From positions 1-64,000 of the forward strand of contig JACPCS010000114.1 in the NCBI GenBank assembly GCA_016184455.1: a stretch of DNA of 64,000 bases. Direction: 5' to 3'. Source of the stretch: Acidobacteriota bacterium. Lineage in GTDB: Bacteria; Acidobacteriota; Vicinamibacteria; Vicinamibacterales; UBA2999. The notes under the pieces were generated by a model, which made no database searches, was not told the DNA's origin, and saw only the letters and a program-made list of their open reading frames with translations. Numbering within the stretch: position 1 is the stretch's first letter; each line of letters begins with the position of its first letter. The position numbers were made by a program, and so were the translations under genes. Positions 42,201 to 52,510 of the stretch are shown in pieces.

Positions 42201-42243
42201 GTTGATACTCTTTGAGTGTAGGAGTTGATACGGAATGTGTCAA
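42201..42243 (-). promoter_or_regulatory. sigma70 promoter and putative HspR operator of the hspR-dnaJ-clpB operon
   Basis: On the minus strand TTGACA, a 17-base spacer and TACACT form a near-consensus promoter (42215-42243). The palindrome ACTCTTTGAGT (42207-42217) overlaps the -10. Direct repeats GTTGATA (plus-strand reading) at 42201-42207 and 42224-42230 are 23 bp apart. The full actinobacterial HAIR consensus CTTGAGT-N7-ACTCAAG is not present; ACTCAAAGAGT shares its half-sites. Confidence 0.75.
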
Positions 42244-42281
42244 GGTTGGGGCTGGCCGTTCCGCGATAGGATCTACGAGGT

Positions 42282-43052
42282 TTGGACCTTCAACCTGCCG
42301 ATTTCATAACCATCGCTGCTCTCGTCGCTCTCGAAGGGCTGCTCAGCGCAGACAACGCACTCGTCATGGCCATCATGGTGCTGGGCCTGCCCAGGTCTCA
42401 GCATCACAAGGCGCTCCGCTATGGCCTCCTCGGCGGGTTTGCGATGCGGTTCGGGGCGACCCTGCTGGCCGTGTACCTGATCCGCGTGGTGTGGGTGAAG
42501 CTCGCGGGCGGCGTGTATCTCCTGTACCTCACCTACCAGCACTTCTTCGGACTGAAAGAAGGAGAAGACCGCCGAGCGCCCCCGAAGGCGAAGCCGATGC
42601 TGGGGCTCTCGCCGCTCTGGGCCACGATCGTGCGGGTCGAGCTGGTCAACCTGGCGTTCTCGATCGACTCGATCCTCGTCGCCGTCGCCATGTCACCGAA
42701 GCTATGGGTGGTGTTGACGGGCGGCATCCTGGGCATCGTCGCGCTGCGCCTGGTGGTCGGACAGCTGATCGTGCTCGTCGAACGCTATCCGGCGCTCGTC
42801 GATGGCGCGTTCATCATCATCGCGTGGATCGGCGTCAAGCTCGGTCTCGACTACGCACACCAGGCGCACCACATCGGCTTCGAAGTGCCGCAGTGGTTCT
42901 CGCTGTTGCTGATCGCTGTGATCTTCACCGCCTCGTTCGTGAACGCGCGCATGCGCGGGCCCGTGCCCGTGGACACCACTCCCGACACCCTGAAGGAGAA
43001 GGCGGAGGAGCTGATCGGGGAAGAGGCGACGGTGCTGCGGCGAAAGCCGTAA
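42282..43052 (+). CDS. TerC-family integral membrane metal exporter
   Basis: This 256-residue protein has about seven to eight transmembrane helices. The two family motifs are EGLLSADNALVMAIM and LVNLAFSIDSILVAVA, whose acidic residues line the substrate path. TerC proteins export Mn2+, notably to load secreted enzymes. The start is TTG 42282, with no better ATG; TAGGAT lies nine bases upstream. It is divergent from hspR. Confidence 0.85.
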   Translation: MDLQPADFITIAALVALEGLLSADNALVMAIMVLGLPRSQHHKALRYGLLGGFAMRFGATLLAVYLIRVVWVKLAGGVYLLYLTYQHFFGLKEGEDRRAPPKAKPMLGLSPLWATIVRVELVNLAFSIDSILVAVAMSPKLWVVLTGGILGIVALRLVVGQLIVLVERYPALVDGAFIIIAWIGVKLGLDYAHQAHHIGFEVPQWFSLLLIAVIFTASFVNARMRGPVPVDTTPDTLKEKAEELIGEEATVLRRKP

Positions 43053-43057
43053 CCCGG

Positions 43058-44878
43058 CTACCGCCGCGCGGCGGGCGTCAGCACGGTCTCGCGGCGCTCG
43101 CCGTTGCGCATGTAGACGACCGTGACCGGCTGATCCGCGCGCAGCAGCTCCAGCGCGTAGGTGTAGTCGTAGATGTTGGCGATCGTCTTGCCGGCAATCT
43201 CGACGATGACGTCGCCCTTCATCAGGCCCGCGCGTTCGGCCGGCCCGCCTCCCATCACGCCCGCGAGCAGCAGTCCTTTCACCTCGGTGGCATAGTCGGG
43301 AATCGTCCCGGTCGTCATGCGCACGCCGGCAATGCTCGCGCGCGTCGTCGGTTGGTCGACCTTGGTGAACTGCGGCGCCTCGTCGAGATCGGTGAGGCTT
43401 CGGGTCAGCGCCGCGCCGAACACGACAATCCGGTCGAGGTCCTCGTAGTTGATCTTGTCGGACGTGTCCGACGGCTTGTGGTAGTCGGGATGCGAACCGG
43501 TGAAGAGCATCAGGCTCGGGACGCCCGCCTGATTGAAGTTGGCGACATCGCTCGGCTGATAGGGATCGGGCTGGACCGCGAGATCGAACCCGGCGGCGAC
43601 GTTCAGGCGTTCGAGCAACCGGGCCCATGACGGGCTGGTCCCGGTGGCCTGCACGATCAACCGGTTCTCCTGCATGCGGCCAACCATGTCGAAGTTGATG
43701 TATGCAGCAACCTGCTCGATCGGCACCGGCGGCTTGGTGGTGAACGCATTCGATCCCACGAGACCGATTTCCTCCGCCGACCAGAAGGCAATCAGCACAT
43801 GCCGCCGGCGCGGCTCGGTCGACCGGGCAAGCGTCTCGGCAATGGCGAGCACGGCCGCCGTGCCGGACGCGTTGTCGTCGGCACCGTGATGGATGCCGCC
43901 GGCGTCCTCCTTCGAGGCGAGCGAGTTGCCATGCCCGCCGCGGCCGAGGTGGTCGTAATGCGCGCCAATCGCCACCCACGGCCTCGCCGAGGCGGGTACC
44001 GGCATGGTCGCGGGCAAATACGCCACGACGTTACGAGCGGTATGGCGCTCTCGGACGACGGACGTGCGCAGTGTGAGCGTGACACCGGGCAGCTCGAAGC
44101 CGGCGACGTGGGGGTTGCCCGAGTCGAGCTCCTGCTGCAGGTCGCGCAGCGGCTTGCCGGAGGCGAACAACGCGTCGGCGAGCTCGCCGCTGACGCTCGC
44201 CGCCGGAATGCCCGAGCCGGCGAGCGCCGTGTCGAACGTCATCGGCACGACCTGCCCCGCATTCGGCGAGCGCGGGCCGGTGACGACGAGCAGCGCGCGG
44301 GCGCCGCGCTGGCGGGCGGCCATCGCCTTGTACCGCAGATCGGAATAGCGCGCGAGGATGGCGCGCGTCTTCTCGTCGGCATCTTCGGGAAAGTACCGCA
44401 GCACGACGACGATCGTGTCCTTGACGTCGAGCGTCGCGTAGCTGTCGTAGCCGAAGTTCTGCGACTCGGGGACGACGAGGCCGTAGCCCGCGAACACGAC
44501 CGGGCCGCTCACTTCGGCATCGTCCGAGAAGGAGAGCGCCTGTACTTGTGTAGTGCCCGTGAACGTCCGCGCCTCGGCGCCGCGCGTGACGACGATCTGC
44601 GATCCACCGTCGCGGCTGCCTGCCGTGAACTCGAACGGCAGGAAGAGGTCCGCCCGGCCGGGCAGAGGCCGCGCGCCCAGGCGCGCGAGCTGGGCGGCCA
44701 CGTAGTCGGCCGCGAGGCGCTCGCCCGGCGACCCGGCCTCGCGGCCTTCCAGCGTGTCGGAGGCGAGGAACTCGACGTGCGGACGCGTCCGCGACGCCGC
44801 AGCCGTCTGGGCGAGTGTCGCGGAAGTGCCGGCGAGCAGGGTCAGCGCGAGAAGCGCAATCGCGCGCGTGCGTGTCAT
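43058..44878 (-). CDS. secreted M28 aminopeptidase with PA and PDZ domains
   Basis: This 606-residue exported zinc peptidase has a signal peptide (1-23), a PA domain inserted at about 120-260, the M28 catalytic core, and a C-terminal PDZ domain (AGVMGGGPAERAGLMKGDVI). Metal ligands are in IGAHYDHLG, GADDNASGTAAVL, FWSAEEIGLVGS, and INFDMVGRM; the last His is in GSHPDYHKPSD. It should trim peptides outside the cytoplasm. ATG 44878 is four bases after the PD40 gene stop, so they form an operon. Confidence 0.92.
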   Translation of the reverse strand: MTRTRAIALLALTLLAGTSATLAQTAAASRTRPHVEFLASDTLEGREAGSPGERLAADYVAAQLARLGARPLPGRADLFLPFEFTAGSRDGGSQIVVTRGAEARTFTGTTQVQALSFSDDAEVSGPVVFAGYGLVVPESQNFGYDSYATLDVKDTIVVVLRYFPEDADEKTRAILARYSDLRYKAMAARQRGARALLVVTGPRSPNAGQVVPMTFDTALAGSGIPAASVSGELADALFASGKPLRDLQQELDSGNPHVAGFELPGVTLTLRTSVVRERHTARNVVAYLPATMPVPASARPWVAIGAHYDHLGRGGHGNSLASKEDAGGIHHGADDNASGTAAVLAIAETLARSTEPRRRHVLIAFWSAEEIGLVGSNAFTTKPPVPIEQVAAYINFDMVGRMQENRLIVQATGTSPSWARLLERLNVAAGFDLAVQPDPYQPSDVANFNQAGVPSLMLFTGSHPDYHKPSDTSDKINYEDLDRIVVFGAALTRSLTDLDEAPQFTKVDQPTTRASIAGVRMTTGTIPDYATEVKGLLLAGVMGGGPAERAGLMKGDVIVEIAGKTIANIYDYTYALELLRADQPVTVVYMRNGERRETVLTPAARR

Positions 44879-44882
44879 GGCG

Positions 44883-46043
44883 TCAGCTCGGTGTGCGGCG
44901 GAGCGGCGCGGCCTTGAGCGCCGCGAGCGCCCGTTCGTGGTTCCAGTCGGCCAGGAAGATCTGGCCCTCGCGTCCGCCGCCGCGGCTCGAGGTCCAGGCC
45001 AGGCGCCGGCCGTCCGGCGAGGGAACCGGCAGCCCGTCGAAGCCATCCGAGTACGTGATGCGGACCGGCTCCTTCGTTCCGTCGACGTCGACCATGAAGA
45101 TCTCGAAGTTCTCGAACCCGAGCTTGTTCGACGCAAACAGGAGGTACTGGCCGGAGGGGTGGATGTACGGCGCCCAGCTCATCGCGCCGAAGTTCGTGAT
45201 CTGCCGCGCGTCGGTGCCGTCCGGCTTCATCGTGAAGACGTCGGCAATCAGCCCCTTCTCGTCGAAACGGCGCCAGATGATGCGCGATCCGTCGGGCGAG
45301 AAGAACGGGCCGCCATCGTAGCCGGGCACCCGCGTCAGCCGCCCCTGGTCCGAGCCGTCGGCGCGCATGACGTAGATCTCCGCGAAGTAGCTCGGATCGA
45401 TCTCGAGCTGCTTCTGTTCGGTGGCGCTCAGCGTGCGGTTGTACGCGTCGCGGTTCGACGAGAAGACGATCCAGCGCCCGTCGGGGGAGTAGCTCCCCTC
45501 CGCGTCGTAGCCGCGCGCGTTCGTCAGCCGCATGTACTGTCCCGATTTGTCCGAGAGCGCGTAGATCTCGAACTCCGGGTCGTAGTCCCAGGCGTAGCGC
45601 CGCTCCTTGCCCGACGCGCGGAAGTCGAGCTCGTCCTGCTGGAGCGCCTTCGACCGCGGATCGTGGTGCGTCGAGGCGAAGAGAATCTGATCCGTGCCGG
45701 GGCGGAAGAAGGAGCAGGTCGTCTTGCCGTAGCCGGGCGAGATCCGCTTGGTGTCGCCCGTGGCGAAGTCGAGCGCGTAGATCTGGTAGAAGGGGTTGCC
45801 CGGCTCGCGCTCGCTCTGGAAGACGAGGCGCTGGCCGTCGGGTGACCAGTAGCCTTCGCCGGCGCGGCGTCCCTCGACCGTCAACCGGCGCACGCGCGAC
45901 AGGAAGTCGCTTTCCTTGAAGTCGGTCGGGGCTTGCCCTTCGACGTTGCTCAGGGCACCCTGAGCGTTAGTCGAAGGGTGCGCGCCGGCACCGGCAGAGG
46001 CGAGCACGGCTGCCACCAACGCCCCTCGGGCGACGCTCGTCAT
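44883..46043 (-). CDS. exported PD40/TolB-like beta-propeller protein
   Basis: This 386-residue protein has a signal peptide (about 1-21) and repeated PD40 blades: GYWSPDGQRLVFQSEREPG, GSYSPDGRWIVFSSNRDA, PFFSPDGSRIIWRRFDEKG and PVPSPDGRRLAWTSSRGG. Such propellers act as periplasmic binding platforms, often beside peptidases, which fits the M28 partner. Just after the signal peptide, HPSTNAQGALSNVEGQ is encoded by an intact CTCAGGGC palindrome. ATG 46043 overlaps head-to-head with the ATG of the PBP gene; TATAAC lies nine bases upstream. Confidence 0.85.
   Translation of the reverse strand: MTSVARGALVAAVLASAGAGAHPSTNAQGALSNVEGQAPTDFKESDFLSRVRRLTVEGRRAGEGYWSPDGQRLVFQSEREPGNPFYQIYALDFATGDTKRISPGYGKTTCSFFRPGTDQILFASTHHDPRSKALQQDELDFRASGKERRYAWDYDPEFEIYALSDKSGQYMRLTNARGYDAEGSYSPDGRWIVFSSNRDAYNRTLSATEQKQLEIDPSYFAEIYVMRADGSDQGRLTRVPGYDGGPFFSPDGSRIIWRRFDEKGLIADVFTMKPDGTDARQITNFGAMSWAPYIHPSGQYLLFASNKLGFENFEIFMVDVDGTKEPVRITYSDGFDGLPVPSPDGRRLAWTSSRGGGREGQIFLADWNHERALAALKAAPLRRTPS
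45935..45978. repeat. complete CTCAGGGC palindrome inside a coding region
   Basis: GCCCTTCGACGTTGCTCAGG and its reverse-complement half (CCTGAGCGTTAGTCGAAGGG) are both present. It lies in frame at the start of the mature PD40 protein. The copies at 48102-48147 and 16102-16168 are in spacers. Confidence 0.9.
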
Positions 46044-48093
46044 GGCAGCATCGTTATACCATTCCTTCAAGGTGCGTTTCTCAGATCTGCGGGCCTTCTC
46101 GCGCCGCGACTGGCTGCTGACGGTGGCCGGGAGCCTCGTCCTCATCCTCCTGACGGTGGCAGCCGTCTGGACGGTCCGCCACGCCTGGGCGGTCTACGGA
46201 CTGAACCGGGGCGTCGGCGACACGGTGTTCTACGACGCGGCCGGCCGCCCGTGGTTCCGGCTCGACGAACAGCGCCGCGATGTCCCCCTCGATCGCATCT
46301 CGACGTATTTCAAGGACGCGGTCGTCGCCGTCGAGGACCACCGATTCTACCTGCACCCGGGAATCGACCCGATCGCGCTGACGCGGGCCACGCTCAACAA
46401 CCTGCGATCGGACGGCGGCATGCAGGGCGGCAGCACGATCACCCAGCAGCTTGCCCGCACGTTGTATCTCTCGAACACGCGCACCTATGCGCGCAAGCTG
46501 CAGGAGGCGGCGCTCGCGGTCATGCTCGAGCTGTTCCTCTCGAAGCGCGAGATCCTCGAGCTGTACCTGAATCGCGTGTATCTGAGCGGCGGCATCTACG
46601 GCATCGAGACGATGTCGGAGAAGACGTTCGGCAAGCCGGCGTCCGAGCTGACGCTCGCCGAAGCGGCGCTGCTGGCCGGGATCATTCGCGCGCCCGCCTC
46701 GTACTCGCCGTGGACGCATCTGGCGGCCGCGCGCCGCCGCAGCGTCATCGTGCTGCAGCGGATGCGGGAGGAAGGGACGATCGCGGCCGATCAGGAGCGG
46801 ATGGCCCGGGCCGAGCGCATTCGCGTGCAGCCGCCGCCGCAGGTCACCTCCGCCAGGCACGGCTACGCGAAGGAATTTCTGCGCCAGCAGTTCCGCGACA
46901 TCTACGGCGGCGACCATCCGCCCGACTGGCAGGTGCACACGACGTTCGTGCCCGAGATCCAGGACGCCGCCGAGCGGGCCGTGCGCGACGGGCTCCGGCG
47001 GCTCGGCGTGAAGAACCTGCAGGCGGCGCTCGTGGCCATGGATCCGCAGACGGACAACCTGCTGGCGCTGGTCGGCGGCTCCGACTTCGCCACGACGACC
47101 TTCAACCGGGCGGTTCGAAGCCGCCGGCAGCCGGGGTCCGCCTTCAAGCCGTTCGTGTACGCGGCCGCGCTCGAGCGTGGGCTGTCGCCGGTGTCGACCA
47201 TCACGGGGTTGCAGGACGTCGCGCTGCGCGTGCCGAGCGGCGTCTGGATTCCGCGCGAGGCGCGCGAATCCGAGCAGGACGAGCTCACGCTGCGCGCCGC
47301 GCTCCTCGAGTCGAACAACGCGGCCGCCGTTCGACTGCAGCAGCAGCTCGGGAGCGCGCCCGTCCTGCGCCTGGCGCGCGATCTCGGCGTCCCCGATCAG
47401 CCGGACGTGCCGTCGCTCGCGCTCGGCAGCGGCCTCGTCACCCCGCTCGATCTGACGGCGGCGTACGCCGTCTTTCCGTCGCTGGGGTCCCGCGTGCGGC
47501 CGCGCGGGATCGTCGCCGTCCGCAACGCGCACGGCGAGGTCGTGCACCGCGTGCACGTGGAGCGCGAGCGCGTGCTGTCGGAGGAGGTCGCGTTCCAGAT
47601 GGTCTCGATGCTCCAGGACGTGGTGAACCGCGGCACGGGTGCGGCGGCGCGGCGGTACGGCGTGCGAGGAGCGGTCGGCGGCAAGACGGGATCGACCAAC
47701 GACTATCGCGACGCCTGGTTCGTCGGCTTCTCATCGTCGGTCGTCGCCGGCGTGTGGGTCGGCTTCGATCAGCCGTTGCGAATCCGCGACGGCGGATCGG
47801 GCGCGAGCGTCGCGCTGCCGATCTGGGCGGATTTCATGCGCCGTGTGGCACGCGATCTGCCGGCCGCGCCGATTGCGCCGCCCGCCGGGCTGCACGCGGA
47901 AGAGCTCTGTCTGCTCTCGTATCACCGGGCGCTCGACGACTGTCCTGCCTACGTCGAGTACTTCAAGGACGGCGACGAGATTCCCAGTCGCCTCTGTCCC
48001 ATTCATTCGGGCAGTTTCAAGCAGCGCGCGCACAGGGCCGTGCAGGGATTGCTGAGCGCGCTCGGCGGCGGGCTCAAAGCGATTGTTCGGTAG
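46042..48093 (+). CDS. class A penicillin-binding protein (PBP1a type)
   Basis: This 683-residue bifunctional enzyme polymerises and cross-links peptidoglycan. After a cytoplasmic tail and one transmembrane helix (about 27-47), the GT51 transglycosylase has EDHRFYLHPGID with the catalytic Glu and GGSTITQQLARTLYL. The transpeptidase has SxxK in QPGSAFKPFVY, SxN in LESNNAA and KTG in VGGKTGSTNDYRDAW. The ATG at 46042 shares two bases with the divergent PD40 start codon; GTG 46072 is a possible start giving 673 residues. Confidence 0.93.
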   Translation: MAASLYHSFKVRFSDLRAFSRRDWLLTVAGSLVLILLTVAAVWTVRHAWAVYGLNRGVGDTVFYDAAGRPWFRLDEQRRDVPLDRISTYFKDAVVAVEDHRFYLHPGIDPIALTRATLNNLRSDGGMQGGSTITQQLARTLYLSNTRTYARKLQEAALAVMLELFLSKREILELYLNRVYLSGGIYGIETMSEKTFGKPASELTLAEAALLAGIIRAPASYSPWTHLAAARRRSVIVLQRMREEGTIAADQERMARAERIRVQPPPQVTSARHGYAKEFLRQQFRDIYGGDHPPDWQVHTTFVPEIQDAAERAVRDGLRRLGVKNLQAALVAMDPQTDNLLALVGGSDFATTTFNRAVRSRRQPGSAFKPFVYAAALERGLSPVSTITGLQDVALRVPSGVWIPREARESEQDELTLRAALLESNNAAAVRLQQQLGSAPVLRLARDLGVPDQPDVPSLALGSGLVTPLDLTAAYAVFPSLGSRVRPRGIVAVRNAHGEVVHRVHVERERVLSEEVAFQMVSMLQDVVNRGTGAAARRYGVRGAVGGKTGSTNDYRDAWFVGFSSSVVAGVWVGFDQPLRIRDGGSGASVALPIWADFMRRVARDLPAAPIAPPAGLHAEELCLLSYHRALDDCPAYVEYFKDGDEIPSRLCPIHSGSFKQRAHRAVQGLLSALGGGLKAIVR

Positions 48094-48101
48094 CGGAGCC
48101 C

Positions 48102-48147
48102 TGCCCTTCGACTTCGCTCAGGGCACCCCGAGCGGAGTCGAGGGGTG
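48102..48147. repeat. CTCAGGGC-type palindrome after the PBP gene
   Basis: TGCCCTTCGACTTCGCTCAG and the imperfect inverted half CCGAGCGGAGTCGAGGGG lie 9 bases after the PBP stop. Wider arms CGGAGCC (48094-48100) and GGCTCCG (48174-48180) enclose it. It may act as a terminator-like stem. Confidence 0.8.
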
Positions 48148-48248
48148 AAGGACTCCGCCTGCCAGACCGAAGGGGCTCCGCCGACCTGAACGGGTGAAGC
48201 GAAACCCACGTCGTTCGTCATACGTATCAGGTAACATCAAGAATTCAT

Positions 48249-49349
48249 ATGTCTCGACTGTTGAGTCTTCTTCTGTTCGTGAGTCTGAGCGCCGCTGCGT
48301 GCGGCGGCGAAGCCGGCCAGGCGGCCTCCGAGGGTGGCGGGCCCGGCGGCGGGCGGGGCGCATTCCCGCCCATGGACGTGCAGACGGTCACGCTGGAGCC
48401 GCGTCCGCTGCCGCAGACGACCGAGTACGTCGCCACCATCCGATCCCTTCGGTCGACGACGGTGCAGCCGCAGGTCGAGGGGATCGTCCGCCAGATTTTC
48501 GTGCAAGCGGGCGACCGCGTGGCCGCGGGCCGGCCGCTCGTGCAGATCGATCCCGACAAGCAGCAGGCGACGGTGGCCGCCACCGAGTCGCAGCGCGCGT
48601 CGCGCGAGGCGGATCTCGCCTTCGCGACGCAGCAGCTGATGCGCATGCAGAAACTCTATGAGGTGGGTGCCGTGAGCCGCGCCGAGCTGGATCAGGCCGA
48701 AACCGCCCACAAGAACGCGGAGGCGCAGCTGGCGGCGGTGCAGTCGCTCATCCGCGAGCACCAGGTGCAGCTCGAGTATTACCGCGTCACGGCGCCAACG
48801 GCCGGCATCGTGGGCGACCTCGCGATCCGACAGGGCGATCGAGTGACGCCCTCAACCGTGATTACCACGATCGACCAGGCCGAGGGGCTCGAGGCCTACA
48901 TCAACGTGCCGCTCGAGCGCGCCGGGGATCTGCGCCCCGGGTTGACCGTGGAGCTGATCGACCCGAGCGACGAGGTGATCGCGGCGAACCCGATCAGCTT
49001 CATCGCGCCGCGGGCCGACGATGCCACGCAGACCGTGCTCATCAAGGCGACGCTCCGGCAGATGCCGGCGGGGATCCGCGTCATGCAGTACGTCCGCGCG
49101 CGGATCGTCTGGAGCAACGAACCGGTGCTGGCGGTGCCGATTGTCGCCGTGACGCGCGTGGCCGGCCAGCACTTCGTGTTCGTCGCCGAGGCGCGCGATC
49201 AGGGGTTTGTCGCGCGCCAGACCCCGGTCACGGTCGCGAGCGTGAGTGGCGACGACTACATCGTGCGGAGCGGCCTGATGCCGGGCGCGCGCGTCATCGT
49301 CTCGAACGTCCAGAAGCTCGGCGACGGCGCGCCGGTCAAGCCGTCGTAA
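48249..49349 (+). CDS. RND efflux periplasmic adaptor lipoprotein (MexA/AcrA family)
   Basis: This 366-residue membrane-fusion protein links the RND pump to the outer-membrane channel. The lipobox SAAAC places the lipidated Cys at about 18. The barrel-sandwich halves ([20 protein letters not shown] and [18 protein letters not shown]) flank an alpha-hairpin (about 115-175), followed by beta-barrel and membrane-proximal domains. It is first in a three-gene pump operon, separated from the RND gene by a heptamer array. Confidence 0.93.
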   Translation: MSRLLSLLLFVSLSAAACGGEAGQAASEGGGPGGGRGAFPPMDVQTVTLEPRPLPQTTEYVATIRSLRSTTVQPQVEGIVRQIFVQAGDRVAAGRPLVQIDPDKQQATVAATESQRASREADLAFATQQLMRMQKLYEVGAVSRAELDQAETAHKNAEAQLAAVQSLIREHQVQLEYYRVTAPTAGIVGDLAIRQGDRVTPSTVITTIDQAEGLEAYINVPLERAGDLRPGLTVELIDPSDEVIAANPISFIAPRADDATQTVLIKATLRQMPAGIRVMQYVRARIVWSNEPVLAVPIVAVTRVAGQHFVFVAEARDQGFVARQTPVTVASVSGDDYIVRSGLMPGARVIVSNVQKLGDGAPVKPS

Positions 49350-49350
49350 G

Positions 49351-49385
49351 GCCTGCAGCCGAAACCCAAAGCCCAGAGCCCAGAG
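49351..49385. repeat. heptamer array (5 units) between adaptor and RND pump genes
   Basis: GCCTGCA, GCCGAAA, CCCAAAG, CCCAGAG, CCCAGAG run in phase from just after the adaptor stop to two bases before the RND GTG start. No inverted half is seen. Confidence 0.75.
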
Positions 49386-49387
49386 CC

Positions 49388-52300
49388 GTGTTCGTCAACA
49401 CCTTCATCCAGCGGCCGATTCTCGCCACCGTCTGCTCGCTCGTCATCATCCTGGCGGGCGCACTGGCGATCCCGACCATGCCGGTCGCGCAGTACCCGGA
49501 CGTGGCGCCGCCGACCGTCTCGGTGTCCGCCGTCTACACGGGCGCGAACGCCGAGACGGTCGAAACCGCCGTCACGACCCCGCTCGAGCAGGCGATCAAC
49601 GGTGTCGAGGGGATGCTCTACATGTCCTCCTCGAGCACGAACAGCGGGCTATCCCAGATCACCATCACCTTCGACGTCACCCGCGACCCCGACATCGCGG
49701 CGGTCGACGTGCAGAACCGAGTGAATCAGGCGACGGGACGGCTGCCGGGGGAAGTGCGCCAGATCGGCGTGACGGTGCAGAAGTCCGCGAACAACTTCGT
49801 CATGGCCGCGGGCGTGTACGGCGATCGCGGCCAGTACAACTCGCTCTTCATCTCGAACTACCTGGACGTGTACGTGCGCGACGCGCTCAAGCGCGTGCCG
49901 GGCGTCGCCGACGTGATCATCTTCGGCGAGCGCAAGTACTCGATGCGGCTCTGGCTCGACCCGCTGCGGCTGGCGGCCCGGCAGCTCACCGCCGGTGACG
50001 TCGTCAACGCGCTTCGCGAGCAGAACGTGAATGTGGCGGCCGGCAGCGTCGGCGACTCGCCGGCGCGCGAAGGCCAGACCTACCAGATGAGCGTCCGCGC
50101 CGCTGGCCGGCTGCGCGAGCCGCGCGAGTTCGAAAACGTCATCCTCAAGGGGGGCGAGGGCGGCACGCTCGTCCGGTTGAGCGACGTCGGCACGGCGGAG
50201 CTCGGGGCCGAAACCTACTCGTCGAGCCTGCGCTTCCTGGGGGTGGAGGCGCTCGGCTTCGCCGTGATCGCGCTGCCGACCGCCAACGCGCTCGAGGTCC
50301 GCGACGGCGTCGAGGCGGAGCTGGCGCGGCTGAGCCAGTCGTTCCCGCCGGGGCTGCAGTACCGCGTCGCCTTCGACACGACCACCGTCGTGCGCGAGTC
50401 GATCCGCGAGGTCCTGCGGACGCTCCTCGAGGCGGCCGGACTCGTCGTGCTCGTCCTCTTCGTCTTCCTGCAGAGCGGCCGGGCCACGCTGATTCCAGCG
50501 CTCACGCTCCCCGTGTCGCTCATCGGCGCGTTCGCGTTCATCAACCTGCTCGGCTTCTCGATCAACACGCTGACGCTCTTCGCCCTCATCCTCGCCACGG
50601 GCATCGTGGTCGACGACGCGATCGTCGTCATCGAGAACATCGAGCGGCACATCCGCGAGTACAAGAAGGGTGCCAAGCAGGCCGCGTCCGACGCGATGCG
50701 CGAGGTCTTCGGCGCCGTCATCGCCACCTCCCTCGTCCTGATCGCGGTCTTCGTGCCCGTCGCCTTCTTCCCGGGCACGACGGGCCGCCTGTACCAGCAG
50801 TTCGCCGTGACGATCGCGTTCGCCGTCGCGATCTCGGCCTTCAACTCGCTGACGCTGACGCCGGCGCTGTCGGCGCTGCTCCTGAGGCACGGCGACTACG
50901 GGAAAGGGATCTTCCGGCCGATCGAGGCGGTGATTCGCGGCGGCACACGCCTGTACGTCCGCATCGTCGGTGGCCTGATGCGCGTGCGGTGGGGGCTCGT
51001 GGTGCTGTTCGCGGGGCTGCTCGGCGCCACGTATTCGGCCTACACACGGGTGCCGCAGGCGTTCCTGCCCGAGGAGGATCCCGGCTATTTCCTCACGATC
51101 GTCCAGGCGCCGGCGGGCGCCTCGCTCGAGTACACGAACAGCGCCATCCAGCAGGCCGAGCGGATCCTGATGCAGACGCCGGAAGTCGAGTCGGTGTTCT
51201 CGGTCGGCGGGTTCAGCTTCGCCGGCAGCGGGGCGAACACCGGGATGATCTTCACCCTGCTCAAACCGTTCGAGGAGCGGGTCGGCGACGAGCACCGGCT
51301 GCAGGGGGTGCTCCCGCGCCTGCAGGGGGCGCTCTTCGGCATCCAGAGCGCGATGGTGATTCCGTTTGCGCCGCCGGCCATCTTCGGCCTGGGCGCGTTC
51401 GGCGGCTTCGAGATGAAAGTGCTCGATCAGACCGGCAGCGGCGATATTCAGGCGCTGGCCGCGAACACGTTCGGGCTCATCGGCGCCTCGCGGCAGTCGC
51501 CAATTGTGCGAGGGCTCTTCAGCGGCTTCACCGCCAACGATCCGCAGCTCGCCGTCGATATCGACCGCGACAAGGCCCAGAGCCTCGGACTGCCGATGAG
51601 CGAGATCACGAGCGCGATGCAGATCTATCTCGGATCGGCGTACGTGAACGACTTCGACTTCAACAACCGCGCGTACCGCGTGTACGTGCAGGCCGATCGC
51701 GACTACCGATCCGATCCGAAGGACCTCGGGCAGTACTACGCGCGCACGGCGACCGGCGAGATGGTGCCGCTCACGAACGTCGTCCGCGTTCGCGAGACGA
51801 CGGCGCCGCAGGTGATCAATCACTTCAATCTGTTCCGCTCGACGACGATCAATGGGGCGGCGGCGCCCGGCTACAGCTCGGGGCAGGCGATTGCGGAGAT
51901 GGAACGGCTCGCGGCGACCGCGCTGCCGCCCGGGTTCGGCTACGCGTGGTCGGGCATTTCGCTCGAGGAAATCGAGGCGGGCGGCCAGTCGGCGGCGATC
52001 TTCGGCATCGGCATCCTGCTCGTCTACCTGACGCTCGCGGCGCAGTACGAGTCGCTGGTGCTGCCGTTCATCGTGCTGCTCGGCGTCCCGCTGGCGGTGC
52101 TCGGCGCGCTCTCCGCGCAGTGGCTGCGCGGCTTCCAGAACGACCTGTACTGCCAGGTCGGCCTGGTGCTGCTCATCGCGCTCGCCGCGAAGAACTCGAT
52201 TCTGATCGTCGAGTTCGCCGAGCAGCTGCGGCGCCGCGGCCTCTCGATTGTCGAGGCGGCCATCGAGGCGGCGCGGATCCGGCTGCGGCCGATCCTCATG

Positions 52301-52510
52301 ACCTCGCTGACGTTCATCCTCGGCGTGATGCCGCTGGTCTTCGCGGCCGGCGCGGGACAGGAGGCGCGGCGGTCGGTCGGCACCGCCGTAGCCGGCGGCA
52401 TGGTGTTCGCGACGTTCCTCAACATCGTCTTCATTCCGGTGCTCTACGTCGTCGTCCGCACGTTGATCCCGGGTCGAGTCGAGCGCGAGGAGACGGCCAG
52501 CCATGCGTAG
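49388..52510 (+). CDS. RND multidrug efflux transporter (AcrB/MexB, HAE-1 family)
   Basis: This 1040-residue inner-membrane proton antiporter exports hydrophobic compounds. The N-terminus [20 protein letters not shown] is typical. TM4 carries the proton-relay pair in [15 protein letters not shown], and two large periplasmic porter loops are complete. The length is that of full HAE-1 pumps. It starts with GTG. Its stop overlaps the outer-membrane channel gene by eight bases. Substrates cannot be read. Confidence 0.95.
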   Translation: MFVNTFIQRPILATVCSLVIILAGALAIPTMPVAQYPDVAPPTVSVSAVYTGANAETVETAVTTPLEQAINGVEGMLYMSSSSTNSGLSQITITFDVTRDPDIAAVDVQNRVNQATGRLPGEVRQIGVTVQKSANNFVMAAGVYGDRGQYNSLFISNYLDVYVRDALKRVPGVADVIIFGERKYSMRLWLDPLRLAARQLTAGDVVNALREQNVNVAAGSVGDSPAREGQTYQMSVRAAGRLREPREFENVILKGGEGGTLVRLSDVGTAELGAETYSSSLRFLGVEALGFAVIALPTANALEVRDGVEAELARLSQSFPPGLQYRVAFDTTTVVRESIREVLRTLLEAAGLVVLVLFVFLQSGRATLIPALTLPVSLIGAFAFINLLGFSINTLTLFALILATGIVVDDAIVVIENIERHIREYKKGAKQAASDAMREVFGAVIATSLVLIAVFVPVAFFPGTTGRLYQQFAVTIAFAVAISAFNSLTLTPALSALLLRHGDYGKGIFRPIEAVIRGGTRLYVRIVGGLMRVRWGLVVLFAGLLGATYSAYTRVPQAFLPEEDPGYFLTIVQAPAGASLEYTNSAIQQAERILMQTPEVESVFSVGGFSFAGSGANTGMIFTLLKPFEERVGDEHRLQGVLPRLQGALFGIQSAMVIPFAPPAIFGLGAFGGFEMKVLDQTGSGDIQALAANTFGLIGASRQSPIVRGLFSGFTANDPQLAVDIDRDKAQSLGLPMSEITSAMQIYLGSAYVNDFDFNNRAYRVYVQADRDYRSDPKDLGQYYARTATGEMVPLTNVVRVRETTAPQVINHFNLFRSTTINGAAAPGYSSGQAIAEMERLAATALPPGFGYAWSGISLEEIEAGGQSAAIFGIGILLVYLTLAAQYESLVLPFIVLLGVPLAVLGALSAQWLRGFQNDLYCQVGLVLLIALAAKNSILIVEFAEQLRRRGLSIVEAAIEAARIRLRPILMTSLTFILGVMPLVFAAGAGQEARRSVGTAVAGGMVFATFLNIVFIPVLYVVVRTLIPGRVEREETASHA

